Counted from the stretch's first letter, positions 18,289 through 27,879 are shown. The stretch: DNA of 64,000 bases from Bacteroidales bacterium (GCA_017451385.1 JAFSPS010000008.1:1-64000), one strand, 5' to 3'. Numbers and translations are program-made. Notes: generated from the letters alone by a model not told the origin.

Positions 18289-18678
18289 ATGGCAAAGACT
18301 TCTAAACCTACAAAGAAAAGAGTCGTAAAGGTTGAAGCATTTGGAAGAGCATGCATCTTTGCTTCTTTCAACAACGTAATCATTTCGTTGACAAATAATG
18401 CCGGTCAAGTGATTTCTTGGTCGTCTGCAGGAAAAATGGGCTTCCGCGGATCGAAGAAAAACACTCCGTATGCTGCACAGATGGCTGCGGAAGATTGCGG
18501 CAAGGTTGCTTATGATTTGGGCCTAAGAAAAGTTAAGGTCTTCGTGAAAGGACCTGGTTCAGGACGTGAATCTGCAATCCGCGCAATCAATGGCTGTGGC
18601 ATTGAAGTAACGGAAATCGTCGACATTACGCCGCTGCCTCACAATGGCTGCCGTCCTCCTAAACGTCGTCGTGTCTAA
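18289..18678 (+). CDS. rpsK: 30S ribosomal protein S11
   Basis: S11 lies on the platform near the mRNA exit. The 129-residue sequence shows [40 protein letters not shown] and the terminal [18 protein letters not shown], the family signatures. The preceding 110-base spacer holds no gene. Confidence 0.98.
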   Translation: MAKTSKPTKKRVVKVEAFGRACIFASFNNVIISLTNNAGQVISWSSAGKMGFRGSKKNTPYAAQMAAEDCGKVAYDLGLRKVKVFVKGPGSGRESAIRAINGCGIEVTEIVDITPLPHNGCRPPKRRRV

Positions 18679-18757
18679 TTTTCTGGATTGCGAATTCTGA
18701 GCAGACAATGTATTGTCGTATCAGGATTCATCATTCATCACTCAAAATTGAAAAAAA

Positions 18758-19363
18758 ATGGCAAGATACACAGGTCCTAAAACCAAGATTGCAAGAAAGT
18801 TCGGTGAGCCTATCTATGGTCCCGACAAAGTCTTAGAGAAGAAGAAATACGGTCCCGGTATGCACGGTCCCAACCGTCGCCGTGGCAAAATGTCGGAATA
18901 TGGCAGCCAGCTGCGCGAGAAGCAGAAAGCCAAATATACTTATGGCATCCTCGAGCGTCAGTTCCGTAAGCTTTATGCTGAGGCCTCTCGTCGTGGCGGT
19001 ATCACTGGCGAGGTGCTCCTTCAGCTCATTGAGTCGCGTCTCGACAACGTGGTCTATCGTCTCGGCATAGCCCGTAGTCGCGCACAGGCTCGTCAGCTTG
19101 TTTCGCATTGCCACATTGCCGTCAATGGCAGTGTTGTCAATATCCCCTCCTGCCTGCTCAAAGAGGGCGATGTCGTCTCTGTACGCGAGCGCTCTAAATC
19201 GCTCGAAATAGTCACCGACTCCCTCGCTTCGCGTCCTTGCAGTGCCTCGTGGCTCTCTTGGGATGCTGCTACGATGAGCGGCAAGTTTATGAACTACCCA
19301 CAGCGCGCTGACATTCCTGAGAATATCAACGAGCAGCTCATCGTTGAGCTCTACTCCAAGTAA
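18758..19363 (+). CDS. rpsD: 30S ribosomal protein S4
   Basis: S4 starts 30S assembly and represses the alpha operon in E. coli. The 201-residue protein starts [21 protein letters not shown] and has the S4 RNA-binding domain [24 protein letters not shown]. There is no zinc CxxC pattern near the N-terminus. Position between rpsK and rpoA is standard. Confidence 0.98.
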   Translation: MARYTGPKTKIARKFGEPIYGPDKVLEKKKYGPGMHGPNRRRGKMSEYGSQLREKQKAKYTYGILERQFRKLYAEASRRGGITGEVLLQLIESRLDNVVYRLGIARSRAQARQLVSHCHIAVNGSVVNIPSCLLKEGDVVSVRERSKSLEIVTDSLASRPCSASWLSWDAATMSGKFMNYPQRADIPENINEQLIVELYSK

Positions 19364-19390
19364 GGTGTGATTAGTGAATAGTGTTTATCG

Positions 19391-19418
19391 TTTGTGATGA
19401 GTGATTACGCATCACAAA
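19391..19418 (+). promoter_or_regulatory. Hairpin and ATCACAA repeats upstream of rpoA
   Basis: TTTGTGATG (19391-19399) is the perfect inverse of CATCACAAA (19410-19418). The following leader repeats ATCACAA three to four times up to 19440. An rpoA start at 19394 would fall inside this stem, which supports initiation at 19472. The structure could be a translational operator, but this is inference. Confidence 0.5.
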
Positions 19419-19471
19419 TCACAAATCACAAAATCACGAATTTCAAATCACCAATCGCAAATAATAATAAA

Positions 19472-20464
19472 ATGTCAATATTATCATTCCAAAAACCAGA
19501 CCAGGTCGTTATGCTTGAGGCTGATGACTTCCGTGGCACTTTCGAGTTCCGCCCTTTGGAGCCCGGTTACGGCACAACCATCGGCAACGCACTGCGTCGC
19601 GTCCTTCTCTCCTCGCTTGAGGGTTTTGCTATCACCTCCGTCCGTATCGAGGGTGTTGACCATGAGTTCTCCTCACTCCCGGGTGTTGTAGAAGACATGA
19701 CCGACATTATCCTTTCGCTCAAGCAGGTGCGCTTCCGCCGCCAGATTGAGGATACTACCAGCGAGAAAATAGCTTTTGAAATAGTTGGTCAGACCATCTT
19801 TAAGGCTGGTGACCTCAATAACTATCTCAACGGCTTCCAGGTACTCAACCCTGAGTTGGAGATATGCCACATGGAACCCACCACCTCGCTCCGTATTGAG
19901 CTCAATATAGAGAAGGGACGTGGCTATGTGCCCTCTGAGGAGAACAAGAAAGCCTCTGACCCCATTGGCGTTATCGCTATCGACTCTATCCATACCCCCA
20001 TCAAGAATGTGAAGTATGAGGTGAGCGACTATCGTGTTGAGCAGCGTACCGACTACGAGAAGCTGACTTTCGATATCGAGACCGATGGCTCCATACATCC
20101 CAAAGATGCTCTCACAGAGGCTGCCACTATCCTCATCCAGCACTTCATGCTCTTCTCTGATGAGCGCATCACGCTGGAAGTGGAAGAGAAGCACGCACCA
20201 GAAGAATTTGACGAGACGACGCTCCATATACGCCAGATGCTTAAGACCAAACTCAGCGATATGGACCTCTCTGTTCGTGCCCTCAACTGCCTTAAGGCTG
20301 CTGAGGTAGAGACTCTTGGCGAGCTGGTGGCCTACAATAAGGCCGACTTGCTCAAGTTCCGCAACTTCGGCAAGAAGTCTCTCACTGAGCTTGAGAACCT
20401 CGTTGCTTCAAAGAACCTCGAGTTTGGTATGAATGTATCAAAGTATAAATTAGATAAAGAATAA
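19472..20464 (+). CDS. rpoA: DNA-directed RNA polymerase subunit alpha
   Basis: The alpha dimer scaffolds RNA polymerase and its C-terminal domain binds DNA and regulators. I place the start at 19472 ([20 protein letters not shown]), which gives 330 residues, normal for Bacteroidota; the longer frame from 19394 adds a 26-residue translation of the ATCACAA repeat leader. N-terminal dimerisation motifs include [26 protein letters not shown]; the CTD has [21 protein letters not shown] and [13 protein letters not shown]-like residues. It precedes rplQ by five bases. Confidence 0.96.
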   Translation: MSILSFQKPDQVVMLEADDFRGTFEFRPLEPGYGTTIGNALRRVLLSSLEGFAITSVRIEGVDHEFSSLPGVVEDMTDIILSLKQVRFRRQIEDTTSEKIAFEIVGQTIFKAGDLNNYLNGFQVLNPELEICHMEPTTSLRIELNIEKGRGYVPSEENKKASDPIGVIAIDSIHTPIKNVKYEVSDYRVEQRTDYEKLTFDIETDGSIHPKDALTEAATILIQHFMLFSDERITLEVEEKHAPEEFDETTLHIRQMLKTKLSDMDLSVRALNCLKAAEVETLGELVAYNKADLLKFRNFGKKSLTELENLVASKNLEFGMNVSKYKLDKE

Positions 20465-20469
20465 TAGAT

Positions 20470-20964
20470 ATGAGACACGGTTGCAAAGTAAATCATCTGT
20501 CAAGAACTCATGCACATAGAGTTGCCATGCTCTCCAATATGGCCACCTCTCTCATTATGCACAAACGCATTGAGACCACTGTCGCTAAGGCTAAGGCTCT
20601 CCGCGTTTATGTCGAGCCGCTGCTTACGCGCTCCAAAGAGGATACGATGCACAACCGTCGTATGGTCTTCAGCTATCTCCATAGCAAAGAGGCTGTCAAC
20701 GAGTTGTTCCGCGAGGTATCGCAGAAGATAGCCCAGCGTCCTGGTGGCTACACCCGTATCCTCAAGACCGGTATCCGTCAGGGTGACAATTCGGAGATGT
20801 GCATTATGGAGCTCGTGGACTACAACGAGAATATGCTGAAAGAGGCTACCACCAAGAAGAGCCGCAGCACTCGTCGTAGCCGCGGTGGCAAGAAGGCTGA
20901 GGCTGCTGCAGAGGCTGCTCCCGAGGCTACTGCTACCACCGAAGAGACTCCTAAGGCTGAGTAA
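20470..20964 (+). CDS. rplQ: 50S ribosomal protein L17
   Basis: L17 is near the tunnel exit. The start [21 protein letters not shown] and the core [14 protein letters not shown] are typical. At 164 residues it is longer than E. coli L17 (127) because of a C-terminal low-complexity tail rich in Ala, Glu and Thr after residue 140, a common Bacteroidota extension. Last gene of the superoperon; a strong terminator follows after about 110 bases. Confidence 0.97.
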   Translation: MRHGCKVNHLSRTHAHRVAMLSNMATSLIMHKRIETTVAKAKALRVYVEPLLTRSKEDTMHNRRMVFSYLHSKEAVNELFREVSQKIAQRPGGYTRILKTGIRQGDNSEMCIMELVDYNENMLKEATTKKSRSTRRSRGGKKAEAAAEAAPEATATTEETPKAE

Positions 20965-21073
20965 GACGAGCTATCGTTTTCGACAAACGTTGTGCGGACA
21001 AGTTTGCTTGTCTGACGCACTCGGAAGACGACAGTTCAAAAAGAATGAGCTTTTTAAGAAAGTAGTCATTATA

Positions 21074-21100
21074 GCGGTCCTTTTTGGGACCGCTTTTTTT
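21074..21100 (+). terminator. Intrinsic terminator of the ribosomal superoperon
   Basis: GCGGTCC (21074-21080) and GGACCGC (21087-21093) form a seven-pair stem around TTTTTG, followed by seven T. It closes the operon after rplQ. Confidence 0.9.
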
Positions 21101-21106
21101 ATCTTT

Positions 21107-21133
21107 TTTGCTCAAAAAAAATAACTACTTTTG
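21107..21133 (+). promoter_or_regulatory. Promoter of the exported GATase-like gene
   Basis: A -7 box TACTTTTG lies at 21126-21133, with TTTG at 21107-21110 as a possible -33 element (spacing 15, slightly short). It lies just behind the superoperon terminator and about 90 bases ahead of the ATG. Confidence 0.55.
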
Positions 21134-21221
21134 TGCTGAAATGCTGAGGTGAGGTAACAGAAAATACCTTTCTTCAATTTAGCATGTTAGTGTTGTAACA
21201 ATAGAAAAAAATGATATAAAA

Positions 21222-22241
21222 ATGAGAAAAAGACTTCTGAATGGCTGGATGCTTTCTATGCTGGCTGTTTGTGTGGCGATGTTGTTTGCATCGTGCAATG
21301 GTAATAATGCCAAACGGGCTTCTGTCTCCGACGAGGTGGTGATAGGCATAGCATGGCGTGCGGACACTACGTCGGAGTTTTATACCAATGTGCGGCGTGC
21401 TATAGAGGAGGCTGGCGCAACTCCGGTGTTGTTGGACATGGTCATGCCGGATGGCTATACGCATGGGGATGGGAAGCTGGCAGACGAGTATGTCGATGAG
21501 AACGGCGTGCTGCGAGAGGAGTATGCCTCCGAGGTAAAGGGGCTCGCTGCTGAGCTGTCAAACGTGGCTGATGTCGTGAGTGGTGTGAGCGCAGTGGTGT
21601 TCACAGGCGGGGAGGATATTGCTCCCACGTTGTTGCGCTGTCCAGAGCCGTGGCACGGCATAGAGGCAGAGCGCGACTATAATGCTACGCGCGATGTATC
21701 GGACTACCTGACGATGGCCTACTGCCTGAATCATGATATGCCAGTGCTGGGCATGTGCCGCGGTATGCAGATGCTCTCCGTGGTGTCGGGTGCTACTATT
21801 GTTCAGGACATCCCCGCCTTCTATGCCAGTCGTGGTATAGAGTATGCTTTTCTGCATCGCAACCCATGCGAGGCAGGACAGTATCGCGACTATTCGTCGC
21901 ATATTGTGTTGGCAACTCGTGGGACGTTGCTTCACAAGATTGCAGGAACTGACAGCATCGTGGGAGCGCCGTCGTGGCATCACCAGTGCGTAGGCAGCAT
22001 TGAGGGTACGTCGTTGACGGTCGATGGGCTGACCAGCACGCAAGGGATAGATATTATCGAGGCTGTGGAACGCAAGGACAAGACGTTCTGCCTTGGTCTG
22101 CAGTTCCATCCTGAGGCTGCCGTGGTGAAACATTTGGATGGTGCCGCCAACGAGTCGCAGTTTATGACGTATGATGATGCCATGCGCTATTTCAAAGAGT
22201 TGGTGCAGCAGGCTCGTGACTATGCTAAGCGCCAGAAATAG
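21222..22241 (+). CDS. Exported class I glutamine amidotransferase-like hydrolase (peptidase C26)
   Basis: The 339-residue protein has a lipoprotein signal peptide (hydrophobic stretch ending LFASC, lipid Cys25), so it should sit in the envelope. The rest matches the gamma-glutamyl-gamma-aminobutyrate hydrolase (PuuD/peptidase C26) family: FTGGEDIAP oxyanion-side motif, the nucleophile elbow LGMCRGMQML with Cys179, and FHPE with His296 and Glu298 completing the triad. PuuD proteins are usually cytoplasmic and cut gamma-glutamyl amides; an envelope form might act on gamma-glutamyl or cell-wall-derived peptides. It is monocistronic with its own promoter. Substrate is unknown. Confidence 0.85.
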   Translation: MRKRLLNGWMLSMLAVCVAMLFASCNGNNAKRASVSDEVVIGIAWRADTTSEFYTNVRRAIEEAGATPVLLDMVMPDGYTHGDGKLADEYVDENGVLREEYASEVKGLAAELSNVADVVSGVSAVVFTGGEDIAPTLLRCPEPWHGIEAERDYNATRDVSDYLTMAYCLNHDMPVLGMCRGMQMLSVVSGATIVQDIPAFYASRGIEYAFLHRNPCEAGQYRDYSSHIVLATRGTLLHKIAGTDSIVGAPSWHHQCVGSIEGTSLTVDGLTSTQGIDIIEAVERKDKTFCLGLQFHPEAAVVKHLDGAANESQFMTYDDAMRYFKELVQQARDYAKRQK

Positions 22242-22538
22242 AGCTTGCTCGTTGTTGCGACGAGTGCTACGCCAATCACTATCTCATCAGTACGGGCAAA
22301 AGATGTACGATGGTGGCGAAAAGGTGATGTGAAGGAGTGCTACCATTAGTGAATTGAGCGATTCAATGGTTTTAGTCGTAACAGGTGGTGCCAATGGTCT
22401 CCCGTTTATTGCTGTTTATGAGCCGTTAATCCGGTTGAATTGAACTGTTCAGAAATTATTAGTGATTTGGAAGTGACTAAATAGAGAAACGTGATGCGGC
22501 TGTTTGCGCTTAGGTCTTTTTTCTTGTAATATTGGGAG
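22242..22538 (+). other. Intergenic spacer without recognised feature
   Basis: About 300 bases between two plus-strand genes. A TCGT...ACGA stem at 22249-22263 is too weak to call a terminator. TAATATTG near 22527 resembles a -7 box but lies too close to the next ATG to be convincing. Confidence 0.4.
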
Positions 22539-23261
22539 ATGGATATAGTTGTTTCGTTGTTTTTGCTGAGCGTAGTTGGGGCTTTTGTGCAACGCACTAC
22601 CGGTTTCGGCTTCGGCATATTCATGATGACCATGCTTCCTGCGCTGATGCCCAGTTATGGCGAGGCCACGGCTTTGTCGGGTCTGCTATCCATGTCCATG
22701 TCGTTGGTAGTAGCCTATAGGCTGCGCAAATATGTAACGTGGAGGCGCATGGGCATCATGCTCATAGCGTTCACCGTTTTCTCTACTTTTGCTATCTTTG
22801 GTCTTTCGTTAATGAATGACCATACCATACGCGTTGTGCTTGGCGTTGTCTTGGTGGTCATCAGTCTCTATTTTGCTCTTTTCAGCAGCCGCATCCATTT
22901 GCGTGCCACGCCTGTTGTGCAGGGCGTGATAGGGAGCATCAGTGGCGTGATGGGTGGTTTGTTTGGCATGCATGGTGCTCCGGCGGCACTATTTTTTGTC
23001 AGCTCGGAGCCTACAAAGCAACACTACATGGCCATGTGTCAGGCCTATTTCACTATGGGTAATGTGTTGATGACCCTTGTGCGCTGGCAGCGTGGCTACT
23101 TCACCGCTACGGTGTTCGTTGACTACCTCTACGGCATAGGTGGCGTTGTGGTAGGTTTGCTTGTGGGGATGGTGGTCTATAGGTACATCCCATCGCGCCT
23201 ACTTCGCTACTTGGTGTATGCCTATATAGGCATTAGCGGCCTTTTCATCCTCTTTGGTTAA
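22539..23261 (+). CDS. TauE/SafE-family membrane transporter
   Basis: The 240-residue hydrophobic protein has about eight membrane segments arranged as two related halves: RTTGFGFGIFMMTMLPALMP near the N-terminus and GVMGGLFGMHGAPAALFFV in the middle are the paired glycine-rich motifs of the TauE/SafE (formerly DUF81) family. Members export sulfite, sulfoacetate or similar organic anions, but many are uncharacterised. There is no sulfur metabolism gene nearby to indicate a substrate. It stands alone on the plus strand. Confidence 0.85.
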   Translation: MDIVVSLFLLSVVGAFVQRTTGFGFGIFMMTMLPALMPSYGEATALSGLLSMSMSLVVAYRLRKYVTWRRMGIMLIAFTVFSTFAIFGLSLMNDHTIRVVLGVVLVVISLYFALFSSRIHLRATPVVQGVIGSISGVMGGLFGMHGAPAALFFVSSEPTKQHYMAMCQAYFTMGNVLMTLVRWQRGYFTATVFVDYLYGIGGVVVGLLVGMVVYRYIPSRLLRYLVYAYIGISGLFILFG

Positions 23262-23402
23262 GATGATGCTCGCGACGGATGGTGTGGCTCTATCTCGTGC
23301 TTGTGGGTATGGTGTTGCTCGCAGTTTCCTAATATCCGTCTCTTGGGAACTTTCGGAGCAAAACAAAACGATTGCGAAGACACTATGCGACGTGTGGCAA
23401 GT

Positions 23403-23816
23403 CTATTTGTCTTTGAACATGGGCATGTCGAAGGTTGAGGTTGATATGTCGCCCATTATTTCAATGGTTTTTTGGCGTGCTTTTTCTTTTATCTCGTCGG
23501 AGATATTGACTTTCACGCGGTTGAAAACAGCAATGAGAGCCGAGAGGTCGTCGGCATAGCCTACGGCTGGCAGCAAGTCGGGGATGAGGTCGGTGGGTAG
23601 TATCAGGTAGCCGAGTGCTCCGGCAATGATTGCCTTGTCGCGTAGCGGCACTTTGCTTGAAAGCATTACATAGTAGAGCTGCAGAGCGGCATAGACGAGT
23701 GTGGCACCAGCACGCGAAGCGTTGTTCTTCAGCTTGTTCCAGAAACGGTCTTCGCTGTATTCTTTTTCGTAGCGTCCGGCTTTCTCGGTAGTAAATTCAA
23801 GGTCTTTGTTTTCCAT
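23403..23816 (-). CDS. YkvA/DUF1232 family membrane protein
   Basis: The 137-residue product has the YkvA (DUF1232) core at about residues 45-100: VPLRDKAIIAGALGYLILPTDLIPDLLPAVGYADDL, including the P-x-D-x-IPD signature, followed by a charged C-terminal helix with KARQKTIEIMG. A charged N-terminal 30 residues precede it. The function of the family is unknown; it is thought to be membrane associated. The gene lies alone between the TauE-like gene and the importer operon. Confidence 0.85.
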   Translation of the reverse strand: MENKDLEFTTEKAGRYEKEYSEDRFWNKLKNNASRAGATLVYAALQLYYVMLSSKVPLRDKAIIAGALGYLILPTDLIPDLLPAVGYADDLSALIAVFNRVKVNISDEIKEKARQKTIEIMGDISTSTFDMPMFKDK

Positions 23817-23949
23817 CGTTTATATTGATTGCGTATTTATGTATTGGATTGTGAACTGGTTGTGAGTGATAGATATTGGTTGTTTCATTGAGTGCCATCG
23901 GTCCGTAGCTTTTTTTTCTTGCGATAGGCATCTTGGTGGTGTGTAGTAA

Positions 23950-24705
23950 TCACTTGTATGTTAGTGTCAGTTTGCTTTCGTTTATTGTTGTGCTGACGCC
24001 GAAAACGCGTTCTATGCGTTGCGTTGTCAGGCCTTCTCTCATGGGGCCGATGTAGTCGGCTGAGCCGTGGTCTATTAGTAGCAGGCTGGGGCAGTAGTGG
24101 TATGCCATAGGCAGGTCGTGCAGTACAATGAGTATGGTTTTGTGCTCCTGCTGGTTGATGGCTGTCAGCAGTTCCATGATTTCAATCTGATGGGCTATGT
24201 CGAGGTTCGACAGTGGTTCGTCGAGCAGTATGGTAGGCGTCTGCTGAGCCAGAGCGCGAGCAATCATGGTGCGTTGGCGTTCGCCACCGCTCATGGTGCG
24301 TGGCACCCTGTCGCGCAGGTGCCATGTGGCGGTATCTCGCATTGCTTGTTCCACGATGGCGCGGTCGGCGACGCTTTCGTGGCTCAGGCGTCGCTGGTAG
24401 GCGTTGCGAGCCATCATCACGATGTCGTATGCCGTGAAGTCGAAATCGTCATACTGCTGCTGGCATACGAGGGCTATCTGCTTTGCTCGCTGGCGGGTGC
24501 TCAGTGCAGCAATGTCGGTGCCGGCGATGGTCACGTGTCCTTGGTTGGGGCGGATAAGGCCGCCGAGGCAATGCAGTAGTGTCGTCTTGCCGCATCCGTT
24601 GGCACCCATGACGGCATAGAAACCGCCATCCTCGATGGTGATGTTGAGGTCGTTCAGCACGGTGTGATTGTCGTAGCCGTGCGATAGGTGGAGGGTTTGT
24701 AGCAT
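23950..24705 (-). CDS. FecE/BtuD-type ABC transporter ATPase
   Basis: The 251-residue protein powers import of an iron chelate, haem or cobalamin. It has Walker A GANGCGKTTL (near residue 35), Q-loop, the ABC signature MSGGERQRTMIARALAQ, Walker B ILLDEPLSNLD and the H-loop VLHDLPMAYHY. It follows the permease gene by four bases on the same strand, so the two form an operon. No substrate-binding protein or TonB receptor gene accompanies them, so the substrate cannot be fixed. Confidence 0.9.
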   Translation of the reverse strand: MLQTLHLSHGYDNHTVLNDLNITIEDGGFYAVMGANGCGKTTLLHCLGGLIRPNQGHVTIAGTDIAALSTRQRAKQIALVCQQQYDDFDFTAYDIVMMARNAYQRRLSHESVADRAIVEQAMRDTATWHLRDRVPRTMSGGERQRTMIARALAQQTPTILLDEPLSNLDIAHQIEIMELLTAINQQEHKTILIVLHDLPMAYHYCPSLLLIDHGSADYIGPMREGLTTQRIERVFGVSTTINESKLTLTYK

Positions 24706-24709
24706 GGCG

Positions 24710-25687
24710 TTAGAAGCGTTTTTTGTTGCGGTATATCAGGATGATGAACAGTGGTGCCCCTATCAAGGCGGTGAGGCTGCCTATGGGCAGTTCGGAGGGT
24801 TGGAAGAGGCTGCGTGCCGCAGTGTCGCAGAGTAGCAGCAACAGGGCGCCTGCCAGAGCCGAGGCAGGTAGCACGTGCCGATTGTCGGCACCCACAATGA
24901 GGCGCACGGAGTGTGGCACAATAAGTCCTACGAAGCCTATCACTCCGCATGATGCTACGGCAAAGGCTACCATCAGCGTCGTCACGCCCAGCACAAGGCG
25001 TTTGACGCGTTCCACATCCACACCCATGCTCTCGGCTGTCTCGCTGCCCGTCAACATCAGGTTGAGGTCCTTGGCATAGAAGAGCATGATGGCTATGCCT
25101 ATAATGGCCACGCTGCCTACCAATGCCACATCGCTCCATGCTGCCGCTGTGAGGCTTCCCATGGTCCAGAAGATGATGCGGTCTATCTTGTCGTGGTGCA
25201 TCACCATGAGAAAGGAAACGATGGCGCTAATCATCAGCGTCAGGCATACGCCGCATAGCAGCAGCGTGGTGCTGTGAAGGCGGCCGCCTGTGGAGGCAAT
25301 GCGGATGATGACGACGACGGTGAGCAGTCCTGTGGCAAGGGCCATTAGGCCTACGCCGTAGGGGTGGCTCTCCAGTCCCATGATGATGGCTATGGCAGCC
25401 CCCAATGAGGCTCCCGACGAGACACCGAGGAGGTAGGGGTCGGTTAGCGGGTTGCGGAACACCGACTGATAGCCTGCCCCACTCACTGCCAAGGCGGCGC
25501 CCACCGCCAGTGCGAGCAGTTCGCGCGGCAGGCGCAACTGCCAGAAGATGTCGCTCTCCAGCAGCTGCCGCCACTCCATGCGTGCAGCACCGCAGAGGCT
25601 GCCTACGAGCATGGCTGTCACGGTCAGTAGTGTCAGCACTATCATCGTCGTGGAGTATCTTCTTCGCAGTGTGTTTGGGCTGTTCAT
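24710..25687 (-). CDS. FecCD-family ABC transporter permease
   Basis: The 325-residue membrane protein has about ten helices and the FecCD/BtuC hallmarks: RLPRELLALAVGAALAVSGAGYQSVFRNPLTDPYLLGVSSGASLGA in the first half and CGVIGFVGLIVPHSVRLIVG in the second, the latter contacting the ATPase. It is translated just ahead of the FecE-type ATPase. The signature DPYLLGVSSGA is shared by siderophore, haem and B12 permeases. No cobalamin riboswitch is visible in the short leader. Confidence 0.92.
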   Translation of the reverse strand: MNSPNTLRRRYSTTMIVLTLLTVTAMLVGSLCGAARMEWRQLLESDIFWQLRLPRELLALAVGAALAVSGAGYQSVFRNPLTDPYLLGVSSGASLGAAIAIIMGLESHPYGVGLMALATGLLTVVVIIRIASTGGRLHSTTLLLCGVCLTLMISAIVSFLMVMHHDKIDRIIFWTMGSLTAAAWSDVALVGSVAIIGIAIMLFYAKDLNLMLTGSETAESMGVDVERVKRLVLGVTTLMVAFAVASCGVIGFVGLIVPHSVRLIVGADNRHVLPASALAGALLLLLCDTAARSLFQPSELPIGSLTALIGAPLFIILIYRNKKRF

Positions 25688-25725
25688 CTTTAGGATGTGG
25701 TTGTTGGTGGATGGCGAAGGACTCT

Positions 25726-26922
25726 TTATTGTACTCTGGTGCAGAGCAGTCCTGTTTTGTTTGACCCGATGGTGGTGGCTATGATGAAGTGGTCGCCCCC
25801 TTCGCGCAGTTTCAGCTGTCGTTGCAGGGTGGCGGCGGCAGTGGGGTAGTTGCGCGCTACCACGTGAGCCTGTGCGTTTGGCAAGAGCTTGTGTATGGCT
25901 TTGGCGGTGAGCTGCACCTCCTGCACAATCTCAAAGACACGTCCTGGCCATTGGTCTATCAGCGTGTCGGCGGTGTAGAGGTGTGTGTTGCGCGACAGTT
26001 TGTCGATGCCGTAGCGTTGGCTGAGGCTTTTGAACGGGCCGCCTTTCATGAGTGCCGCATGAGGCTCGTAGAGGTAGTGTGCCGCAGTGGTGCAGTAGGA
26101 GGCTTGTGCTGTAGCTTCGTCGGCATGGGAGAAGCGGAATGAGTGGGTGTCGCAGTAGGTGGCGGTGAGCGGTCCTGAGAGGTCTATGCAGCAGGTGGCT
26201 ATATTGTTGGCGGGTTGCTTGTCGCATACGAAAAGCACCTCCTTACATTCTCCGCCTATGGCAACGATATGAATCTCTGTAAGGTAGCGTGCCAGCTGGT
26301 GTTCGGCAGTGGCGAGGTCTATCATCGGCGACGCTTTGACAACCATGCGGTGGCAGTGGTGCATGATGGTGTCGAGGTGAAGCAGCAGGTTGGGTGTGCA
26401 GTCCTCGAAAGCCGCTACCCGTTGGCCTTCCTTGTTGCGCCGTGCAGGGTCAATATAAATAATGTCGTAGGTGTTTTCCTGTGTGGCAATCCATGCCATG
26501 CTGTCGCAGCAGTGGCAGCGGCAGTTGGTGATGCCCAGCACGCCGAGGTTGTATTCCATGCCGCAGCATAGGTCGGCATCCTGCTCTGCATAGTCCACGG
26601 TTGCTCCGCCTTCGGCAGCGGCTATGCTGTCTATGCCCATACCGCCAGTGAGGTCGGCAAGGCGTATGCCCTTACGCAGCAGGCGCAGGGCTTTGTAGCG
26701 TGCGGCTGTCTCCGACGAGCTTTGCTCGCGGTTGAGGCGTGGCGGGTACCATACGGCGTCGTTCCGAGCCAGTGAGGGCCATTTCTCGCATGCCGTACGC
26801 CAGCCTTCTATCTGCTGAGCCACGAGGCGCATGTCCTCCGTGCCATTGGAGTTAAGCAAAAGCCGTGCCACATCAGCATTGCGATGCGGCACGGCCTCTT
26901 CTATGATGCGCTGTCGGTCCAC
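25726..26922 (-). CDS. THUMP-like domain class I SAM methyltransferase
   Basis: The 398-residue protein contains a Rossmann methyltransferase core (SAM motif I LADLTGGMGIDSIAAAEGG near residue 90, acidic loop YAEQDADL, and motif IV YIDPARR). The C-terminal third (from about residue 290, HAALMKGGPFKSLSQRYGIDKLSRNTHLYT onwards) matches the THUMP-like region of a Bacteroidota-wide family. An rRNA or tRNA target is likely given the DPARR motif and the RNA-binding-type tail, but none is proven. It ends 38 bases before the importer operon and may be transcribed with it. Confidence 0.85.
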   Translation of the reverse strand: MDRQRIIEEAVPHRNADVARLLLNSNGTEDMRLVAQQIEGWRTACEKWPSLARNDAVWYPPRLNREQSSSETAARYKALRLLRKGIRLADLTGGMGIDSIAAAEGGATVDYAEQDADLCCGMEYNLGVLGITNCRCHCCDSMAWIATQENTYDIIYIDPARRNKEGQRVAAFEDCTPNLLLHLDTIMHHCHRMVVKASPMIDLATAEHQLARYLTEIHIVAIGGECKEVLFVCDKQPANNIATCCIDLSGPLTATYCDTHSFRFSHADEATAQASYCTTAAHYLYEPHAALMKGGPFKSLSQRYGIDKLSRNTHLYTADTLIDQWPGRVFEIVQEVQLTAKAIHKLLPNAQAHVVARNYPTAAATLQRQLKLREGGDHFIIATTIGSNKTGLLCTRVQ

Positions 26923-26949
26923 GTTGTTTGGTCGGTTCAGGCCTTGCTG

Positions 26950-27837
26950 TTAGTATTCGCCTTTCTCGTGCAGCTCGCGGAATTTGGCCACCACCATGGG
27001 GCGGTCCTCCTTGTATGTGACGCCGAACCACTGTGCCGATGTTGTCAGCACGCGCATCTTGGCGTAGCCGCTTTCAATCATCTTGGTGACGGCCAGCGGC
27101 ACATAGTATTCGGACTTCATCTCGCCGCCGCGTGTTTTCAGGAAGTCGATGAAGAGTTCTTCGCTCTTGGCAAAATAGTCGGGCGTAAAGCCAAAGAGGT
27201 TCATAGACACCGTGGTGTCTGGGGGCAGCATCTGGTGAGTATCGCCCTCGGTGAAGTAGATGCCGTCGTTTTCGCGGGCTATGCTGGTGCGTTCGGTGAC
27301 GCTCTTCAGGTAGCCCTCGCTGTCGGTCTCGCAGACGCCGCGGCTCACGCTGCCGTTCTCGGACAGGGTGTTCTCCAGCCGGTAGCCTACCATGCAGTAG
27401 TGTCCTTGCTTGCCGTCGAGGGTGCGCAGGTAGTCGCCCATCTTCTGGAAGCCGTCGCGACCGTAGAAATCATCGGCATTGATGATGGCGAAGGGTTCGT
27501 GTATCTCGTCTTTTGCCATCAGCACGGCATGGTTGGTGCCCCATGGTTTCTCACGTCCTTCGGGGACGCTGAAGCCCTCAGGCAGACTATCGAGTTCTTG
27601 ATAGACATAGCGTACATCTATCTGGCCGTGGAAGCGGTCGGCATTAAAGGTCTTTTTGAAGTCGTCGGCGAAGCTGTGGCGAATGACAAACACTACTTTG
27701 CCGAAGCCGGCGCGGATGGCATCGGTGACGGAATAGTCGAGAATGGCCTCGCCGTGGGGGCCCAATCCGTCCATCTGTTTCAGTCCGCCGTAGCGGCTGC
27801 CCATACCAGCAGCCAGAACAAGTAACGTAGGTTTCAT
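26950..27837 (-). CDS. Sugar-phosphate nucleotidyltransferase-like protein
   Basis: The N-terminus TLLVLAAGMGSRYGGLKQMDGLGPHGEAILDYSV is the nucleotide-binding loop of the NTP-transferase fold (GalU/RmlA superfamily), and NADDFYGRDGF supplies the metal-binding Asp pair. The protein is 295 residues long. Such enzymes join a nucleotide to a sugar phosphate for polysaccharide synthesis. No sugar gene cluster surrounds it, so the sugar is unknown. A -7 box on the minus strand and a perfect hairpin in the leader lie upstream. Confidence 0.85.
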   Translation of the reverse strand: MKPTLLVLAAGMGSRYGGLKQMDGLGPHGEAILDYSVTDAIRAGFGKVVFVIRHSFADDFKKTFNADRFHGQIDVRYVYQELDSLPEGFSVPEGREKPWGTNHAVLMAKDEIHEPFAIINADDFYGRDGFQKMGDYLRTLDGKQGHYCMVGYRLENTLSENGSVSRGVCETDSEGYLKSVTERTSIARENDGIYFTEGDTHQMLPPDTTVSMNLFGFTPDYFAKSEELFIDFLKTRGGEMKSEYYVPLAVTKMIESGYAKMRVLTTSAQWFGVTYKEDRPMVVAKFRELHEKGEY

Positions 27838-27879
27838 ATATTGTTGTTTTTGTTTATATTATTATTGTTGCGGTTGATG

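Noticed and set aside
25688-25725. Cobalamin riboswitch ahead of the FecCD permease
   Set aside because: Only 38 bases separate it from the upstream gene, too short for a riboswitch, and no B12-box was seen.
26884-27825. 313-codon plus-strand frame opposite the nucleotidyltransferase
   Set aside because: The minus-strand protein has a nucleotide-binding motif and promoter; the plus-strand text has no motif.
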